NCBI GenBank assembly: GCA_966095765.1
Contig: CBHTSZ010000002.1
Span: forward strand, 62,001 to 126,000
Source of the DNA: CBHTSZ01 sp966095765
GTDB taxonomy: Bacteria > Patescibacteriota > Saccharimonadia > Saccharimonadales > Saccharimonadaceae
Reading direction: 5' to 3'
Length of the DNA stretch: 64,000 nt
Part shown: positions 22,850 through 31,546 of the stretch, one piece after another
Layout: each line of letters starts with the position of its first letter
Numbering within the stretch: position 1 is the stretch's first letter
The notes under the pieces: model-generated
The model's database searches: none
What the model was told of the DNA's origin: nothing
Seen by the model: the letters and a program-made list of their open reading frames with translations, nothing else
Position numbers and translations under genes: made by a program

Positions 22850-22904
22850 GTTCGTAGTCCTTCGCCTCCGGATCGTCCGGAGGCTCCTTCCCCAAGGAGA
22901 GAAC
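22850..22904 (+). promoter_or_regulatory. Cassette 6 leader with Shine-Dalgarno-sequestering hairpin
   Basis: A 9-bp hairpin GCCTCCGGA / TCCGGAGGC is followed by CTCCTT-CCCC-AAGGAG, whose 3' arm is the Shine-Dalgarno itself (22894-22899). The same segment can instead pair with GTTCTTCCTT (23311-23320) after the terminator (10 bp, one bulge). This suggests controlled ribosome access. Confidence 0.55.
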
Positions 22905-23276
22905 ATGAACAAGTACCAGAAGATCGCGTTCGCCGCGCCTGCTGCACTGGCAGTCGCCTTCCTGATCGCTTGGGTCTACGGCTTCGACGGCCTCGGTCTG
23001 GCGATCATCGTGACGCTCATCATCGCGCTGCTCACGCTGCCGATCGTCTGGAGGGCCATCTACGGGCTCGTCCAGCTGATCGCCAGTACCATCGCCTTCA
23101 TCGGACACGGTGTCGGCAAGATCGGCGACACCGTCGCAGACTTCGCCTTCACCCGCCGTCAGCGCCTGGCCTCTGCGGCCAACAAGGTTCCCGACTGGGA
23201 CACCCTGCGCAAGGCGGATGTCGACGAGTCACGTGCGAGTATCGACGATCTGCTGCAGCCCCACCCCGTATCCTGA
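22905..23276 (+). CDS. Cassette 6: 123-aa two-pass membrane protein
   Basis: Two membrane segments (about 8-26 and 29-52, then a possible amphipathic stretch to 75), followed by a soluble tail with FTRRQRLASAANKVPDWD. No family recognised. Very GC-rich third positions compared with pth and the next gene. Strong promoter, AAGGAG site, and a terminator that shares 17 nt with that of the gene at 37309. Confidence 0.7.
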   Translation: MNKYQKIAFAAPAALAVAFLIAWVYGFDGLGLAIIVTLIIALLTLPIVWRAIYGLVQLIASTIAFIGHGVGKIGDTVADFAFTRRQRLASAANKVPDWDTLRKADVDESRASIDDLLQPHPVS

Positions 23277-23280
23277 AAAG

Positions 23281-23323
23281 GTTGAGCCCTGCTCCCTTCT
23301 CGGGTGCGGGGTTCTTCCTTTTT
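23281..23323 (+). terminator. Cassette 6 terminator (shared type)
   Basis: AGCCCTGC (23285-23292) / GCGGGGTT (23306-23313) followed by CTTCCTTTTTC. The first 17 nt, GTTGAGCCCTGCTCCCT, are identical at 37575-37591. Confidence 0.75.
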
Positions 23324-23370
23324 CATCGCTTATGATTTTATGAATCACTCGCCTGCGCTACACTGAGAAA

Positions 23371-24201
23371 ATGCAACCATCACGACGGCAACGAAATGAG
23401 CTCGCACGCACGCTCAAGCAGTTCGCTTTTGAGCAGAGCCCGCTCTTTGGCGAGAACAAAGTACAAGCTATGGAGGTGACACAGTCTTTCGAGATTATCG
23501 AAAAAGTCCCCGAAGACTGTCTCATACCCGGTACGCTCCAATTTGATCAGCTGAAAATAAAGCTCGGTTTTACGGCAACGCGCTTTAGTGAAAGTGTGAA
23601 AGCAAAGCCTGTGTACTCATACCTTGCATCGGTCGAAGGTACTCAGCTCATCCACCCTCGGCAGCTCAACTTGAGCGATGATGCATGGGTGGCGCTCTGG
23701 AAGAAGTATCTCGAAGACGAAGAAGAGATTGATCCCGAAGAGCTTGCTGCAGGTAATGTATTGCACGCGGAAACCGTTCCGGCAGACATGAAGGACGAGA
23801 TCATCGATGTGTTGATCGACGCGGGTGCGGAGTGCGAACTCTATCAGAAAAGCATGCTGAGCTTCTCGTCATGTGAGCCAGGCATCGAGTCAAGTTACGA
23901 GCGTGGTATCAGTATCGAAAACGCCCTGTTTGATTCGGTCAGTACGCACGATCATTTTGACGATGATTGGGATTCGTTCAATACGCCAGATGGTGTCCTC
24001 TATGTGCCGCCACCGTACGCACCCGATGAGCTGCCTATCGGTGACGAAATCGAGGTGCGGACCCAGTTTATCGATGTGGTACGAGGCTTGGGTATGGATA
24101 AAGAGGCGTCAGAAAACGACCTCTTGCCTCACGAACACAAGCTGCGTGAGATGATGCACGTTGTCGAGTGTCTCCGTAGGCGACGAATCGACCTAGGCTA
24201 G
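23371..24201 (+). CDS. Hypothetical protein (276 aa), probably leaderless
   Basis: Soluble, acidic protein with no recognised domain. It has a proline/tyrosine-containing acidic middle (DDDWDSFNTPDGVLYVPPPY) and a basic C-terminus. TACACT (23359-23364) ends 6 nt before the ATG, predicting a leaderless mRNA; there is no Shine-Dalgarno. Its 3' end overlaps the convergent der gene by 9 nt. Codon use matches resident genes. Confidence 0.6.
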   Translation: MQPSRRQRNELARTLKQFAFEQSPLFGENKVQAMEVTQSFEIIEKVPEDCLIPGTLQFDQLKIKLGFTATRFSESVKAKPVYSYLASVEGTQLIHPRQLNLSDDAWVALWKKYLEDEEEIDPEELAAGNVLHAETVPADMKDEIIDVLIDAGAECELYQKSMLSFSSCEPGIESSYERGISIENALFDSVSTHDHFDDDWDSFNTPDGVLYVPPPYAPDELPIGDEIEVRTQFIDVVRGLGMDKEASENDLLPHEHKLREMMHVVECLRRRRIDLG

Positions 24202-25605
24202 GTCTTGCTCAGCTTTTTCAGCTTCTTTGCGGGCTTTGTATGCCTTGGTGACTGGCTCGAGGCCCTTGGCAACGCGTTCTTTGTTTGACTTGATCTGCTT
24301 TTCGTCACGGAAGCTAAACATGATCGGCGTCCCGGCATATGGGTAATGTTCGCGGATGCTACGCTCGAGGTAACGCTTGTATGACCAGTGAAGGAACTTG
24401 AGATTGGCGCCAAAGATGACGAACCATGGTGGGCTCTGGTCGGTTTGGACCATATAGCGGAGCTTTGGCATGGTGTTCTTGAGGCCGGCTGGTGGGTGCT
24501 TGCGAACACAGGCCTGGAGGATCTTGTTGAGTTCGGTAGTCTTGAGCTGGTGCTGGCGAGTCTTGTCAATCTCGAGCGCGAGGTCGAAGAGTTTGGTGAC
24601 GTTCTGCCCTGTAACGGAACTGGTAAAGATGAGCGATGCCCATGGAACGAACGCAAAATTACGTGAGATCTGCGGCGCGAGCGCATCGCGGGTGTAAGCA
24701 TCACGTCCTTCCACGCTATCCCATTTGCTGACGACGAGCACGAGCCCCTTGCCGGCTTCTTTGATCATGCCGGCGAGCTTTTGGTCGAGCTGGGTGCTGA
24801 GCTCGTTCACGTCCATGAGCAGCAGACAGATGTCAGCTTCCTCGATAGCCTGAAGGGTCCGGAGTACTGAGAACTTTTCTATGCCGACTTCCTGCTTGCC
24901 TGAGCGGCGCACGCCTGCAGTGTCGAGAAGCTCAATGTCCTTGCCATGGTAACGGACGCCAACACGGTTTACGTCACGCGTTGTACCGGCGATGTTGGCG
25001 ACGAGCGCCTGTTGTTTGCCGGCCAAAGTGTTAAAGAGATTGCTCTTGCCGACGTTCGGACGGCCGATGAGAGCAATACGGAGCACATCATCAGGCTCTG
25101 CCTCGTAGACCGTCGGCAGTTCAGCTGAGAGTGTTTCGAGGAGCTTGCGAGTTCCTTGGTTGTGCTCTGCGCTGGTACGGATGATGGTCTTGATACCGAG
25201 GCGGCGGAACTCGTCGGTGTCGAGTGAACCCTTGAGATCAGTCTTGTTAAGGACGAGAATGACCGGTTTTTTGCTCTTTAGCGCGGTCTTGGCGATACGA
25301 CGATCCTCGTCGCTTGGGTAGATGGTGCTGTCGACGACAACCATGATGACATCGGCGAGCTCGGTCGCCTCACTGATCTGTTCTTGGATGCTCGCCTCGA
25401 ATTCATCTTCGGCTGGTTTGAGACCAGCAGTATCGACCAGCCAGAAATGTTTGTCGTTCTCGGTGATGCGACGAACAACGTTGTCACGGGTTGTACCTGC
25501 TTCACGCGCAACAATCGCCTCTTGGGATCCATAGAGGCGGTTAAAAAGGCTGCTCTTGCCGACGTTGGTTTGCCCAACGATCGCGACGGTCGGAAGCTTA
25601 CTCAT
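24193..25605 (-). CDS. der: Ribosome-assembly GTPase Der (EngA)
   Basis: Tandem-GTPase for 50S assembly, 470 aa. First G domain has GQTNVGKSSLFNRL and DTAG; the second has GRPNVGKSNLFNTL and DTAGVRRSGK, followed by the KH-like C-terminal domain (PAGLKNTMPKLRYMVQTDQ). I start at MSKLPTVAIVG, which lies 8 nt below TATAAT (25613-25618), so the mRNA is probably leaderless; upstream in-frame codons overlap the promoter. The basic tail ends about 25 residues after the KH fold. Confidence 0.95.
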   Translation of the reverse strand: MSKLPTVAIVGQTNVGKSSLFNRLYGSQEAIVAREAGTTRDNVVRRITENDKHFWLVDTAGLKPAEDEFEASIQEQISEATELADVIMVVVDSTIYPSDEDRRIAKTALKSKKPVILVLNKTDLKGSLDTDEFRRLGIKTIIRTSAEHNQGTRKLLETLSAELPTVYEAEPDDVLRIALIGRPNVGKSNLFNTLAGKQQALVANIAGTTRDVNRVGVRYHGKDIELLDTAGVRRSGKQEVGIEKFSVLRTLQAIEEADICLLLMDVNELSTQLDQKLAGMIKEAGKGLVLVVSKWDSVEGRDAYTRDALAPQISRNFAFVPWASLIFTSSVTGQNVTKLFDLALEIDKTRQHQLKTTELNKILQACVRKHPPAGLKNTMPKLRYMVQTDQSPPWFVIFGANLKFLHWSYKRYLERSIREHYPYAGTPIMFSFRDEKQIKSNKERVAKGLEPVTKAYKARKEAEKAEQDLA

Positions 25606-25612
25606 TGGCTCC

Positions 25613-25641
25613 ATTATAACAGAGGTCAAAAATATTGACAA
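25613..25641 (-). promoter_or_regulatory. der promoter, leaderless geometry
   Basis: Minus-strand TTGTCA (25636-25641), 17-bp spacer, TATAAT (25613-25618); start codon at +8. The overlapping TTGACA on the plus strand (25635-25640) may serve the divergent 25692 gene. Confidence 0.75.
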
Positions 25642-25691
25642 GGCAAAAATATTATTGCTAGATATTCATACTCAAGCGTACAATTGGATGT

Positions 25692-25937
25692 ATGGAAGAT
25701 TTTACTGATCTGAGAGAGCTTGCGGATAGGTGTGATGAGGCGATCCGCCACCGTTTGCTCCGGTATATCGAGTTAAAGCAAGTGTTTGCTGAGCTCACCG
25801 GCGATGGAACGATCAGTGAAGCAACACCCCTACTCGGCGCTCTATACGAGCAACATCCTAAGAAACGCGAGATAGTAGCAACAGCCGGGCAGTTACGGAA
25901 GCTTGGGCGGATAACCTTCTCCAAGATCGAAACGTAG
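25692..25937 (+). CDS. Hypothetical 81-aa protein
   Basis: Small charged, mostly helical protein (RHRLLRYIELKQVFAELT, then PLLGALYEQHPKKREIVATA). No family recognised. Divergent from der, with a TTGACA/TAGATA-like promoter in the shared gap. Stop codon abuts the convergent pseudouridine synthase. Kept because length, composition and promoter are plausible. Confidence 0.5.
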   Translation: MEDFTDLRELADRCDEAIRHRLLRYIELKQVFAELTGDGTISEATPLLGALYEQHPKKREIVATAGQLRKLGRITFSKIET

Positions 25938-26636
25938 TTACCTCGCGGTGGTCTCTAGGGTTGTGCCCTCTGCGAGACCGTCTAAGGCGTAGGGACCGAA
26001 ATGGGTGCGGTGTAGTCTAACGACGGTGTAACCAAGTGCGGCAAACGTACGACGGATCTGACGGTTACGGCCCTCAGACATTATGACGCGCCACTCGGTC
26101 CGGTTGTCGTCGGACATGCGCTCGAGCGTGAGTTTGCTCTGCCCGTCTTCGAGCGTGACGCCATAGTCATTGATCATCTGCTGGTGAAGCGGCTCGAGCT
26201 CATGATCGACCTCGACCTCATAGACTTTTCGCTTTTGAAACTTCGGATGCGTCATTCGGTGTGCGAGGTCGCCGTCGTCTGTGAGGAGCAAGAGGCCCGA
26301 GCTGTCTCGGTCAAGGCGGCCGACTGCTTTGAGCTTCTGCTGGTCGTCGCTCAGCAGTTCGTAGATCGTTGGGTAATCACCCTGGCGTCGACGCGAGCAG
26401 ACATAGCCGACTGGCTTGTTGAGCATGAGGTAGGTGTATGCGTGTGACTGGCCACCGCCGATTGCCTTGCCGTCGAGCTGAACATTATCTCCGCTACCTA
26501 CTTGCGATCCCATAGCGGCTTTTTCTCCGTTGATCGTTACTCGACCAGCAGAGATTGCATTATCAACCTCGCGGCGGCTGAGGCCGGTAGCGTGCGCAAT
26601 GTATTTGTTGACACGTGTCGTGCCTTCGTTATCCAT
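25938..26636 (-). CDS. RsuA/RluB-family pseudouridine synthase
   Basis: Modifies rRNA uridine to pseudouridine. N-terminal S4 RNA-binding domain (TRVNKYIAHATGLSRREVDN, VTINGEKA), then the catalytic domain with LNKPVGYVCSRR, the aspartate motif GRLDRDSSGLLLLTDDG, and EGRNRQIRRTFAALGY. 232 aa is normal for RluB/RsuA. Position-specific substrate cannot be told from sequence. Confidence 0.9.
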   Translation of the reverse strand: MDNEGTTRVNKYIAHATGLSRREVDNAISAGRVTINGEKAAMGSQVGSGDNVQLDGKAIGGGQSHAYTYLMLNKPVGYVCSRRRQGDYPTIYELLSDDQQKLKAVGRLDRDSSGLLLLTDDGDLAHRMTHPKFQKRKVYEVEVDHELEPLHQQMINDYGVTLEDGQSKLTLERMSDDNRTEWRVIMSEGRNRQIRRTFAALGYTVVRLHRTHFGPYALDGLAEGTTLETTAR

Positions 26637-26657
26637 GAGGGGTATTATACCGCACGA

Positions 26658-26688
26658 AAAAAGTACAGGCGGTTTGCCTGTACTTTTT
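26658..26688 (-). terminator. Terminator after receiver protein
   Basis: 13-bp stem AAAAAGTACAGGC / GCCTGTACTTTTT with a 5-nt loop, directly after the stop at 26691; can act in both directions. Confidence 0.85.
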
Positions 26689-26690
26689 GG

Positions 26691-27599
26691 TTACACAGTT
26701 GGTGCGCCCGGAGGCGGTGGTGGTGGAGGTGGTACGTCACCACTTTGTACCGGCTGCTCATCTGGCGGCGGGCTGAGCGTTGGGTCGGCATCAATGCCCC
26801 CTGGAGTGTTCGGATCAAAGTTAGCGAGCTCTTGCTCGAGCGTCTGACGTTCCTGGTCTGCAGTCTGGATGGTTGGTATCTGATCGGCGTCGAGACCGGC
26901 CTCTTTGGCCAGCTCTTTGTCGAGCAGCTGGTTGATATCAACTGGCTGAGTGGACGGATCGTTGAGTGGCTGGATGACGCGCGTCTTTATCGAAGCGGGC
27001 TTTGGCGTTGCGGTCGGAGGAGCCGGGGCAACAGCAGGCGCGGCTGGAGCTGGCGTTGGTACGGGAGCGGGTGCCGCTGGCGCAGGAGTAGGAGCGGTCA
27101 CAGGTCGAGGTGGTACAGCAACGCTCGGTGCTGCTGCAGGAACAGTAGGTGCCGTGACTGGTGCAGCTGGCGCTGCGGGCGCAGGAGTAGGAGCAGGAGC
27201 AGGAGCTGGGGCTGCAGGTGCAGCTGCTTGGTTGTCCGCGAGTACCTCATGAACGACGCGGACGACGTCTTCGATACCGACCTGGGATTTGACCAGATAA
27301 CGGTCTGCACCGAGTGATTCGCCGCGTTGGCGCTGCTCTTCTGAGCTCAGCGCGGTCATCATAATTACTTTGATATCTCGTGTTTCTGTCGTGGAGCGCA
27401 GGATGTCGAGCATGTCGAAACCGCTGATTTTTGGCATCATGACGTCACTTACTATTAGCTGTGGACGTTCTTTGATGGCCATAGCCAAGGCTTCTTCGCC
27501 ATCACCGGCCGAGACGATGTCATATCCTTCGGCAAGGAGGCGTACGCCATAGATCTCACGGAGGCTTTTGTCGTCTTCGACAAGCATAATCTTTGTCAT
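26691..27599 (-). CDS. Receiver-domain protein with Pro/Ala-rich tail
   Basis: CheY-like receiver domain (residues 1 to about 120): acidic pair D9-D10, phospho-acceptor D52 in IVSDVMMPK, a later Lys in DRYLVKSQ. It is followed by a Pro/Ala-rich low-complexity linker (about 124-210), a charged segment and a polyproline end. No DNA-binding output domain. It lies 60 nt downstream of the histidine kinase gene, whose C-terminal tail is similarly Pro/Ala-rich; the two are presumably partners. Confidence 0.85.
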   Translation of the reverse strand: MTKIMLVEDDKSLREIYGVRLLAEGYDIVSAGDGEEALAMAIKERPQLIVSDVMMPKISGFDMLDILRSTTETRDIKVIMMTALSSEEQRQRGESLGADRYLVKSQVGIEDVVRVVHEVLADNQAAAPAAPAPAPAPTPAPAAPAAPVTAPTVPAAAPSVAVPPRPVTAPTPAPAAPAPVPTPAPAAPAVAPAPPTATPKPASIKTRVIQPLNDPSTQPVDINQLLDKELAKEAGLDADQIPTIQTADQERQTLEQELANFDPNTPGGIDADPTLSPPPDEQPVQSGDVPPPPPPPPGAPTV

Positions 27600-27659
27600 A
27601 TTAAGCTCTATTGTAAAAACATATGCGTAAAAAAGCTATAGTTTTGTTTATCTATGTCA

Positions 27660-29531
27660 CTACTGGGCGCTTGACGGCTGCGTCGGGGTGCTTGGCGGTG
27701 CCGCCTGAGCAGGCGTTTGTGCCGCTGCCGGGGGCTGAGTCGGAGCCGCTTGAGCGGCTGGAGCTGGTGCTGGCTGTGGGCTCGGCGAAGCCGGAGTCTC
27801 AGGGGTTTCAACATGGGTTGGCGTTGCAGCGACCGTCGCAGGTTGTGTCGTTTGTTCAGCCTGAGCAGCCTGCTCGGCAGCCTCTTTCGAGATGCGCGGG
27901 AGGTCGATCGTAAAGGTGCTTCCCTCTCCGTAGACGCTTTCGACGTTTAGATGGCCGCCAAGGGCTTCTGAGAGGTGGCGTGCGAGGTAAAGACCGAGAC
28001 CGGTGCCACCGATCTCGCGGGTGTCCGAGTTGTCGACGCGGTAAAACTTTTGGAAGAGGTGTGGGAGATCTTCTGCCGGGATACCAATACCGGTGTCTTT
28101 GACAGAGACATATACGTGATCATTATCACCTGTCACATCCACTGTCACAGTACCTTCTTTGGTGTATTTGATGGCGTTAGTGATGAGATTTGAGATGATC
28201 TCGTGCAGGTGGTCAACGTCAACGTTCGCATAAAAGATAGGTGTCACCATTTGCCCGCCTTGTGAACTGGTATTTGGTCCGTAGACGATACTGAGACCCT
28301 TTTCGGCGAATTGCCCAGAAAAATCATCGAGCAAGCCGCGGACAAAGGTTGGGACATCTATAATCTTTGGGTTGTTAGCCATGCGGCCATCTTCGAGTTT
28401 TGAGATGTCGAGCAGATCCTGAAACAGGCGACCGAGGTGTTTGGCGGCTTCCTGAGCTTTGATGAGGTAGGTTCTCGCCTTTTCGTCGATCGTTGCCGTC
28501 GAAGGGTTGAGGGCAAGGCCTAGGTATCCCTCGATAGCAGCAACTGGCGTGCGCATCTCGTGGCTCGCGGTGCTGATGAACTCTGCCTGTTCGCGTTCCT
28601 CAGCGCGTTGTGCGGTAATGTCACGGAAGACTACGACAGATCCGGCGCCTGATTCGCTGAGCGGAGACGCCAGGATAGAAGCGAGCAGTTGCTTGCCGGA
28701 GGCGGTTCGGACCCCAAGCTTGTCGGTGATAACGCTCTGACGGGTAGAGAGGCACTGCTGGATCGGATCGAGGTTGCCTTCGACGATCTTGTTTGCGCTG
28801 TCGATGATCTTGAGTACTGAACGATAGTCGAGGCCGATAGCATCCTCGTTGCCCCATCCGATGATACGGAGGGCTGCAGGGTTGATGAGCTGGATGACGC
28901 CCTTTGTGTCGATCATGATGACTCCATCGGCGATAGCGTTCGTGATGATCTCGGACTTGTTGGACTCCTGGTTGAGTTCCTGGGCAAGCTCAGAAACAGC
29001 CGCCGTTGATCGGTCCTGTGCTTGGAATCGTCGGCTCCAGATGAAGTAGCCGATGATGAGCGGAAGTATGATAACAATGCTAAAGGTCGTCCACTGTGAC
29101 AAGGTAGTGGCATGCCCTAGCCATAGGTGGAGGCCGTAGCCAATCGCGGCGATACACATCGGGATAAATGAAGCAAAGCTCACGATTGCACCCAGAAGCG
29201 CAGCGACCACCCAGAGCGAGAGGTATGGTGACGAGAGTTCACCGGTGCTTTCGATACTGAGTAGCAGAGCGGCGCTCTGCAGAGCGATGACAACCGCAGT
29301 AACCCACGCGGTTGAACGCTGCCGCTCGGCGATAAGCGCCGCAGTTGATACGAGCGCTGTGATAACGAGGAGGACAAGCGCCTCAGGCGAGACGGTGAGT
29401 GCTTTGAGAGAGCCGTCATCAACGATATAGGTCGATGCAGTCCAGATGCTCACGAGAAGAACACTCAAAAGCAAAGCGATCTCGGTGGTCCGCCGATACC
29501 AAAATGTCGTCAGTGAGAGGTTTGTTTCTAT
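27660..29531 (-). CDS. PAS sensor histidine kinase, possible non-AUG start
   Basis: About six membrane segments (sensor), a PAS domain (NAIADGVIMIDTKGVIQLIN), HisKA with phospho-acceptor FISTASHEMRTPVAAIEGYL, and HATPase (ISNLITNAIKYT, DTGIGIP, GGTGLGLYLARH), then a Pro/Ala/Gln-rich tail. The first standard start (a TTG at 29474) falls inside the first helix. In-frame codons upstream read ETNLSLTTFWYRRTTEIAL, a natural cytoplasmic lead-in, back to ATC/ATA codons behind GGAAAGGG. I suggest ATA (29531) or ATC (29534). Confidence 0.75.
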   Translation of the reverse strand: METNLSLTTFWYRRTTEIALLLSVLLVSIWTASTYIVDDGSLKALTVSPEALVLLVITALVSTAALIAERQRSTAWVTAVVIALQSAALLLSIESTGELSSPYLSLWVVAALLGAIVSFASFIPMCIAAIGYGLHLWLGHATTLSQWTTFSIVIILPLIIGYFIWSRRFQAQDRSTAAVSELAQELNQESNKSEIITNAIADGVIMIDTKGVIQLINPAALRIIGWGNEDAIGLDYRSVLKIIDSANKIVEGNLDPIQQCLSTRQSVITDKLGVRTASGKQLLASILASPLSESGAGSVVVFRDITAQRAEEREQAEFISTASHEMRTPVAAIEGYLGLALNPSTATIDEKARTYLIKAQEAAKHLGRLFQDLLDISKLEDGRMANNPKIIDVPTFVRGLLDDFSGQFAEKGLSIVYGPNTSSQGGQMVTPIFYANVDVDHLHEIISNLITNAIKYTKEGTVTVDVTGDNDHVYVSVKDTGIGIPAEDLPHLFQKFYRVDNSDTREIGGTGLGLYLARHLSEALGGHLNVESVYGEGSTFTIDLPRISKEAAEQAAQAEQTTQPATVAATPTHVETPETPASPSPQPAPAPAAQAAPTQPPAAAQTPAQAAPPSTPTQPSSAQ

Positions 29532-29586
29532 GATGCCCTTTCCTTTTCTGCTTACAGTATAGCAACAATAAGCGTCTTCCGTCCCA

Positions 29587-29622
29587 GTAAAAAAGGACCC
29601 CTCGCAGATGGTCCTTTTTTAC
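29587..29622. terminator. Bidirectional terminator
   Basis: 13-bp stem (29587-29599 with 29610-29622) with A-run and T-run flanks, after the 83-aa gene on the minus strand. Confidence 0.85.
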
Positions 29623-29640
29623 TTCTTTTTTGTGCTTACG

Positions 29641-29892
29641 TTAGCGTGAGATGCTCAGTAGGTTCCAGGTAGAGCCAACACCTTCTTGCCTGAGGCGGAA
29701 GAGTGATTCGCCGTCTGATAGATCGAACAGGCGGATGATGTCACTGCCCTGCTTGATGCAAAAGCGTAGCCCCTCGTCGACAAAGTTGATGGTTCGTCCT
29801 TCGAACTCGATACGCTGAGGCACAGGTTCGAAGTTTCGCCCGAAGCGGATTGCGGTTACCGATACCGGCTTCTCGATAGTAGTTTTTGTCAT
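29641..29892 (-). CDS. Hypothetical 83-aa protein behind an RNA attenuator
   Basis: Small soluble beta-rich-looking protein, no recognised domain. ATG at 29892 has a good AAGGAG about 8 nt upstream; an upstream in-frame extension crosses a terminator hairpin and is rejected. Its leader (29926-30115) ends in an intrinsic terminator 34 nt before the start, so expression is probably controlled by read-through. Confidence 0.65.
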   Translation of the reverse strand: MTKTTIEKPVSVTAIRFGRNFEPVPQRIEFEGRTINFVDEGLRFCIKQGSDIIRLFDLSDGESLFRLRQEGVGSTWNLLSISR

Positions 29893-29925
29893 AGCACGTC
29901 TCCTTGTGAGTAGGTAAAAAGATAT

Positions 29926-30115
29926 AAAAAAGACTGACATACCGTTTGAACTGTTAAACGTGTCAGTGAACGATTGGTGGAGATGGTACTACATGGATAA
30001 GGCGGGCTAGTCGTTCAAGTAGCTGCTAGTAACCGAGGTAGTAAGTGTGTAGCGCCTCAGCGCCGTGCGTAAAAGCTTGAGAGTGGAAAGGTGTTACCCA
30101 GTACTCACATAGCTA
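29926..30115 (-). ncRNA. Candidate riboregulator/attenuator or small RNA (about 190 nt)
   Basis: Minus-strand promoter at 30122-30150 drives about 190 nt of non-coding RNA with several local hairpins (for example GCGC-TGAG-GCGC). It ends with an intrinsic terminator: ACTGACA (29961-29967) pairs with TGTCAGT (29933-29939), an inner CGTTT/AAACG stem, and T6. The 83-aa gene begins just after. Either a riboswitch-like attenuator or an independent sRNA; no known riboswitch class recognised. Confidence 0.55.
29933..29967 (-). terminator. Intrinsic terminator within the leader of the 83-aa gene
   Basis: 7-bp outer stem plus 5-bp inner stem, then CTTTTTT on the minus strand. Confidence 0.75.
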
Positions 30116-30121
30116 ACCTTA

Positions 30122-30150
30122 AGTATAGCGGGGCGCGAGGCTCCTGTAAG
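30122..30150 (-). promoter_or_regulatory. Promoter of candidate attenuator RNA
   Basis: Minus-strand CTTACA (30145-30150), 17-bp spacer, TATACT (30122-30127). Confidence 0.55.
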
Positions 30151-30189
30151 TCTTGTTTTTCAAATATTTGAGTGTGAAAACGTTGTTAT

Positions 30190-31533
30190 TTATGGCAATC
30201 TGATGTAAACCGTCGTCCCCTTGCCCTCTTCGGACGTGAGCCATAGTTTACCACCATGCTGCTCGATGGTGTTTCGTGACATATAGAGGCCCATGCCGGT
30301 ACCGTTTGCTTCTTGGGCGACAGCATTGCTGGCGCGGTAAAAGCCGGCAAAAACCTTCCCTTGCTCGGCCTTTGGTATGCCAATGCCGTGGTCGCGGATC
30401 GTGATGACATGAGCACCGTCTACGCGTTCGTGTCCGATCACGACGGCGGTGCCGTTCTTCGAGTACTTAATCGCGTTACTGATGAGGTTGTTGAGGACAC
30501 GCTTCATGCGCTGAGCATCGCAGTCAATGAGGAGTTTTTTGGGCCACTTGCGATCAAACTCGAGCGTTACGTCCTTTTGGGCGGCGGGAAGTTTTTGTGT
30601 GGCAAAGATACCTTCAAATACCTGACTGATATCTGTCGAGGTTTTGAGTAGCTCCTGCTTTCGCCCGGCTTGCCAGTTGGCGAGCTGGAGGATGTCCTCG
30701 ATGGATTCTTGGAGGCGCAGCGTGCTGTCGTACATTGACTGGAGGGTATCGCGGCTCGCCTTTTCTAGCTTGGATCGCAGTAGCGATTCTTCGCCCCAGC
30801 GAATGCCGGTGAGCGGCGTCCGAAGTTCGTGCGAAGCGATAGATACTAGCTCAGAGCGCATCCGGACACTTTCCTGGCGGCGCTTGCGCATCGTATCGAG
30901 GATGATAAAGATCGCCGCAAGGAGCAAGGCTGCTATGGCAGGTACGAGTGCAGCGGCGGTGATGACTGAATAGTATGCGGACGGAAGGATGCGCATCCCG
31001 ATGACTGCTATCTGTTGGCCGGTGTTGTCAAAGACAGGGTTGATAACGGAAAGTCGCGTATCGCTCTCTGTGATCGCAGGACCCTCGATAAATGGCTGAC
31101 CACTGTAAAATGATGCCCTGAGCGCCTCATTCGTATCCTCGTACGGGTCACCGCTTTTTGCGCCCGGTGTGCCGGAATCGGCTAGATAGTACACGACATT
31201 TGTCTTGGTGGTTGCAAGTATATAGAGATCCTGGGCGTCATCGTTCACGCTCTTTGTGATGAGGAGCTTGTTTCGTAGGTAGGCTTCGTTCTCTTTTGCC
31301 TGCCCGTCGCCGCTCCTAATCGACTCAACCCGGGCAGGATCGAGCATCGTCGACATTGTCTCGACACGGTTCAGAAGCAGTTCGAGGTACTGGTGCCGGG
31401 CCAAAAAGATGGTCAGGATCATAAAAACCAATCCTGCAAGCAGCGTTAAGAGCACTTTTACTCGTGTTGTCACGAGCAAGGTACTCTGCTGGGTAAAAAG
31501 CTGTTTTGGTTTTTGTTTTTCAGTCTGTGTCAC
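30190..31533 (-). CDS. Membrane sensor histidine kinase
   Basis: A 447-aa kinase: membrane helix at about 25-45, an extracytoplasmic sensor of about 140 residues, second helix at about 190-212, HisKA (LVSIASHELRTPLTGIRWGEE) and HATPase (NNLISNAIKYS, DHGIGIPKAE, GTGMGLYMSRN). GTG start. It follows a receiver gene by 13 nt on the minus strand, forming a two-component pair. Confidence 0.9.
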   Translation of the reverse strand: MTQTEKQKPKQLFTQQSTLLVTTRVKVLLTLLAGLVFMILTIFLARHQYLELLLNRVETMSTMLDPARVESIRSGDGQAKENEAYLRNKLLITKSVNDDAQDLYILATTKTNVVYYLADSGTPGAKSGDPYEDTNEALRASFYSGQPFIEGPAITESDTRLSVINPVFDNTGQQIAVIGMRILPSAYYSVITAAALVPAIAALLLAAIFIILDTMRKRRQESVRMRSELVSIASHELRTPLTGIRWGEESLLRSKLEKASRDTLQSMYDSTLRLQESIEDILQLANWQAGRKQELLKTSTDISQVFEGIFATQKLPAAQKDVTLEFDRKWPKKLLIDCDAQRMKRVLNNLISNAIKYSKNGTAVVIGHERVDGAHVITIRDHGIGIPKAEQGKVFAGFYRASNAVAQEANGTGMGLYMSRNTIEQHGGKLWLTSEEGKGTTVYIRLP

Positions 31534-31546
31534 GGTTGTTTAGGGG

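Noticed and set aside
26950..27252. Plus-strand frame rich in Gly/Ala opposite the receiver gene
   Set aside because: Antisense shadow of the Pro/Ala-rich tail of the receiver protein.
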